Shown piece after piece: positions 39,665-40,486 of a stretch of 40,486 bases of DNA. Origin of the DNA: Chloroflexota bacterium (GTDB lineage: Bacteria > Chloroflexota > Anaerolineae > Promineifilales > Promineifilaceae); NCBI GenBank assembly GCA_018004935.1, contig JAGNBF010000070.1, positions 1 through 40,486 on the forward strand. The letters are read 5' to 3'. Under the pieces are notes generated by a model. The model saw only the letters and a program-made list of their open reading frames with translations. It did not search any database and had not been told where the DNA came from. Every line of letters starts with the position of its first letter. Position 1 is the first letter of the stretch. Both the position numbers and the translations under genes were made by a program.

Positions 39665-40486
39665 ATGGCGACCCGGAAACAAGAACCCACTCCCAAACAA
39701 ACATCGAATACAAAATCCCCGGCAAAAGCTCCAGACCGGAGTGGTACAGGCCGCGGCCGCACCGTTCCCACGGTTTCCCCTAAACGCGCCCCCGCCAAAA
39801 CGGAAAAACCCAAACGGCCGCGGCCGCGTACCAACCTGGCTTTACGTCTTAATCTGCACCAAAAAGTCATCATCGGGGGATTATTCCTCTTCCTCTTAAC
39901 GGGCCTCTTTGGTCTCAGCCTCTTTTCCCCCGAACAAGGGGAACTGACAGCCAGCCTGGCCCGTTACATGTGGCAAGGCTTTGGCTGGGGCAGTTTCCTC
40001 GTTATCGTCGTTTTGGTATTTACCAGCTTTTACCTGATTTTGTGGGGCATGGAACAGCCCCCTCCCTTACCCGTTTACCGGCTTGCTGGTTTGGGCGGGT
40101 TATTCCTCTGTTTTGAAGCCTTTGCCACCTTCATTGCCTTCGCCCAACTGAGTACCCCAGATGTGTGGGCCGTAGCCAATGAAGGGCTGGGGGGTGGTTA
40201 TCTGGGTGCGGTTTTGGTTGCCACAATTGAAAATGTGATCGGCACAGGGGCGGCTATCATGCTTTATCTGGTCATAGGGGCACTGTCTACCTTCTTGCTG
40301 ACTGGTCTCACCCGTACCGATATTGTGAATACCTGGGAGAGTTTGCGCCGTCAACCCACCGAACCCCCTTTAGCGACTGGCCCAGTGCGGCCGCGGCCGC
40401 CTATGGCCCGTCCTACCCCACCCCCACCCGGGCAACCGGTTCAGCCCCCCTTAAGTTTTGACAAAACGCCAACTTCGGCCGTCACC
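39665..40486 (+). CDS. ftsK: FtsK/SpoIIIE DNA translocase, N-terminal part (cut by window end)
   Basis: 274 codons read without a stop to the last base. The first 60 residues are basic and Pro/Thr-rich. Then four membrane helices in the FtsK_4TM pattern: KVIIGGLFLFLLTGLFGLSL, GWGSFLVIVVLVFTSFYLIL, LAGLGGLFLCFEAFATFIAF, and GTGAAIMLYLVIGALSTFLL, with GLGGGYLGAVLV before the fourth. After RTDIVNTWESLRR the Pro-rich linker begins, as expected before the motor domain that lies outside the window. FtsK anchors at the septum and pumps chromosome DNA. Assignment rests on the N-terminal architecture only, since motor motifs are not in view. The frame has no strong ribosome site but AGGAACATTTGAGCG precedes ATG. 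Four GCGGCCGC octamers. Confidence 0.8.
   Translation, partial: MATRKQEPTPKQTSNTKSPAKAPDRSGTGRGRTVPTVSPKRAPAKTEKPKRPRPRTNLALRLNLHQKVIIGGLFLFLLTGLFGLSLFSPEQGELTASLARYMWQGFGWGSFLVIVVLVFTSFYLILWGMEQPPPLPVYRLAGLGGLFLCFEAFATFIAFAQLSTPDVWAVANEGLGGGYLGAVLVATIENVIGTGAAIMLYLVIGALSTFLLTGLTRTDIVNTWESLRRQPTEPPLATGPVRPRPPMARPTPPPPGQPVQPPLSFDKTPTSAVT

Noticed and set aside
39665-40486. Proline-rich membrane protein of unknown kind
   Set aside because: The basic Pro/Thr head, four helices and following Pro-rich linker match FtsK better than any alternative, though the motor domain is outside the window.

Overview
The window (40.5 kb, roughly 55% GC by eye) looks like chromosomal DNA of a free-living bacterium, most likely a Chloroflexota of the Anaerolineae/Ardenticatenia type. 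Pointers are the two TolB-like beta-propeller surface proteins, Pro/Thr-rich lipoproteins, an orphan solute-binding lipoprotein, a MoaD-MoaE fusion, a bacterial RIO1-type kinase, and a secreted M36 peptidase ending in the LYLPFVLKP-type tail that I recall from Chloroflexota exported proteins. This placement is inference; there is no rRNA or other marker gene in the window. I see no tRNA, rRNA, CRISPR array, prophage or transposase gene.

Layout. 1-3328: an exported beta-propeller protein (open at the left edge) and an M23 peptidase lipoprotein. 3823-5838 (minus): QueA-like tRNA modification enzyme and a short-chain dehydrogenase. 6722-8119 (minus): a second membrane-anchored propeller. 8746-9915: a Rieske ferredoxin converging on, and overlapping, prephenate dehydratase. 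10196-13747 (minus): an unusual alpha/beta-hydrolase-like protein, a solute-binding lipoprotein and CoaX. 14003-15804: a quinone oxidoreductase and a phosphoribosyltransferase. 16628-24146: an export/envelope block of ABC exporter half A, MFS transporter, GT-C/DUF2142-like membrane protein and ABC exporter half B; the two ABC subunits look like complementary halves of one heterodimer. 24473-29480: aldo/keto reductase, M36 peptidase, PIG-L deacetylase. 29657-31386: MoaC, MoaD-MoaE fusion and a MazG remnant. 31536-36162: a membrane-anchored HhH protein, FabF, then rnc-SDR-methyltransferase overlapping by ATGA; the methyltransferase frame is broken by two consecutive TGA codons. 36646-39392 (minus): MFS transporter, RIO1 kinase and a short leader-peptide ORF followed by a terminator. 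39665-end: N-terminal part of FtsK.

Two genome-scale signals stand out. First, the palindromic octamer GCGGCCGC occurs about 75 times (one or two expected by chance), and every copy I found lies inside a gene; it behaves like the cyanobacterial HIP1 octamer but with another sequence. Second, the intergenic DNA (about a fifth of the window) is packed with short non-autonomous repeats. Several have clear terminal inverted repeats and 8-bp target duplications, some are nested in each other, one family seems to insert in hairpin loops, and one set keeps its flanks while its central perfect hairpin changes from copy to copy. These repeats supply spurious N-terminal extensions to several reading frames, so starts were moved inward in those genes.
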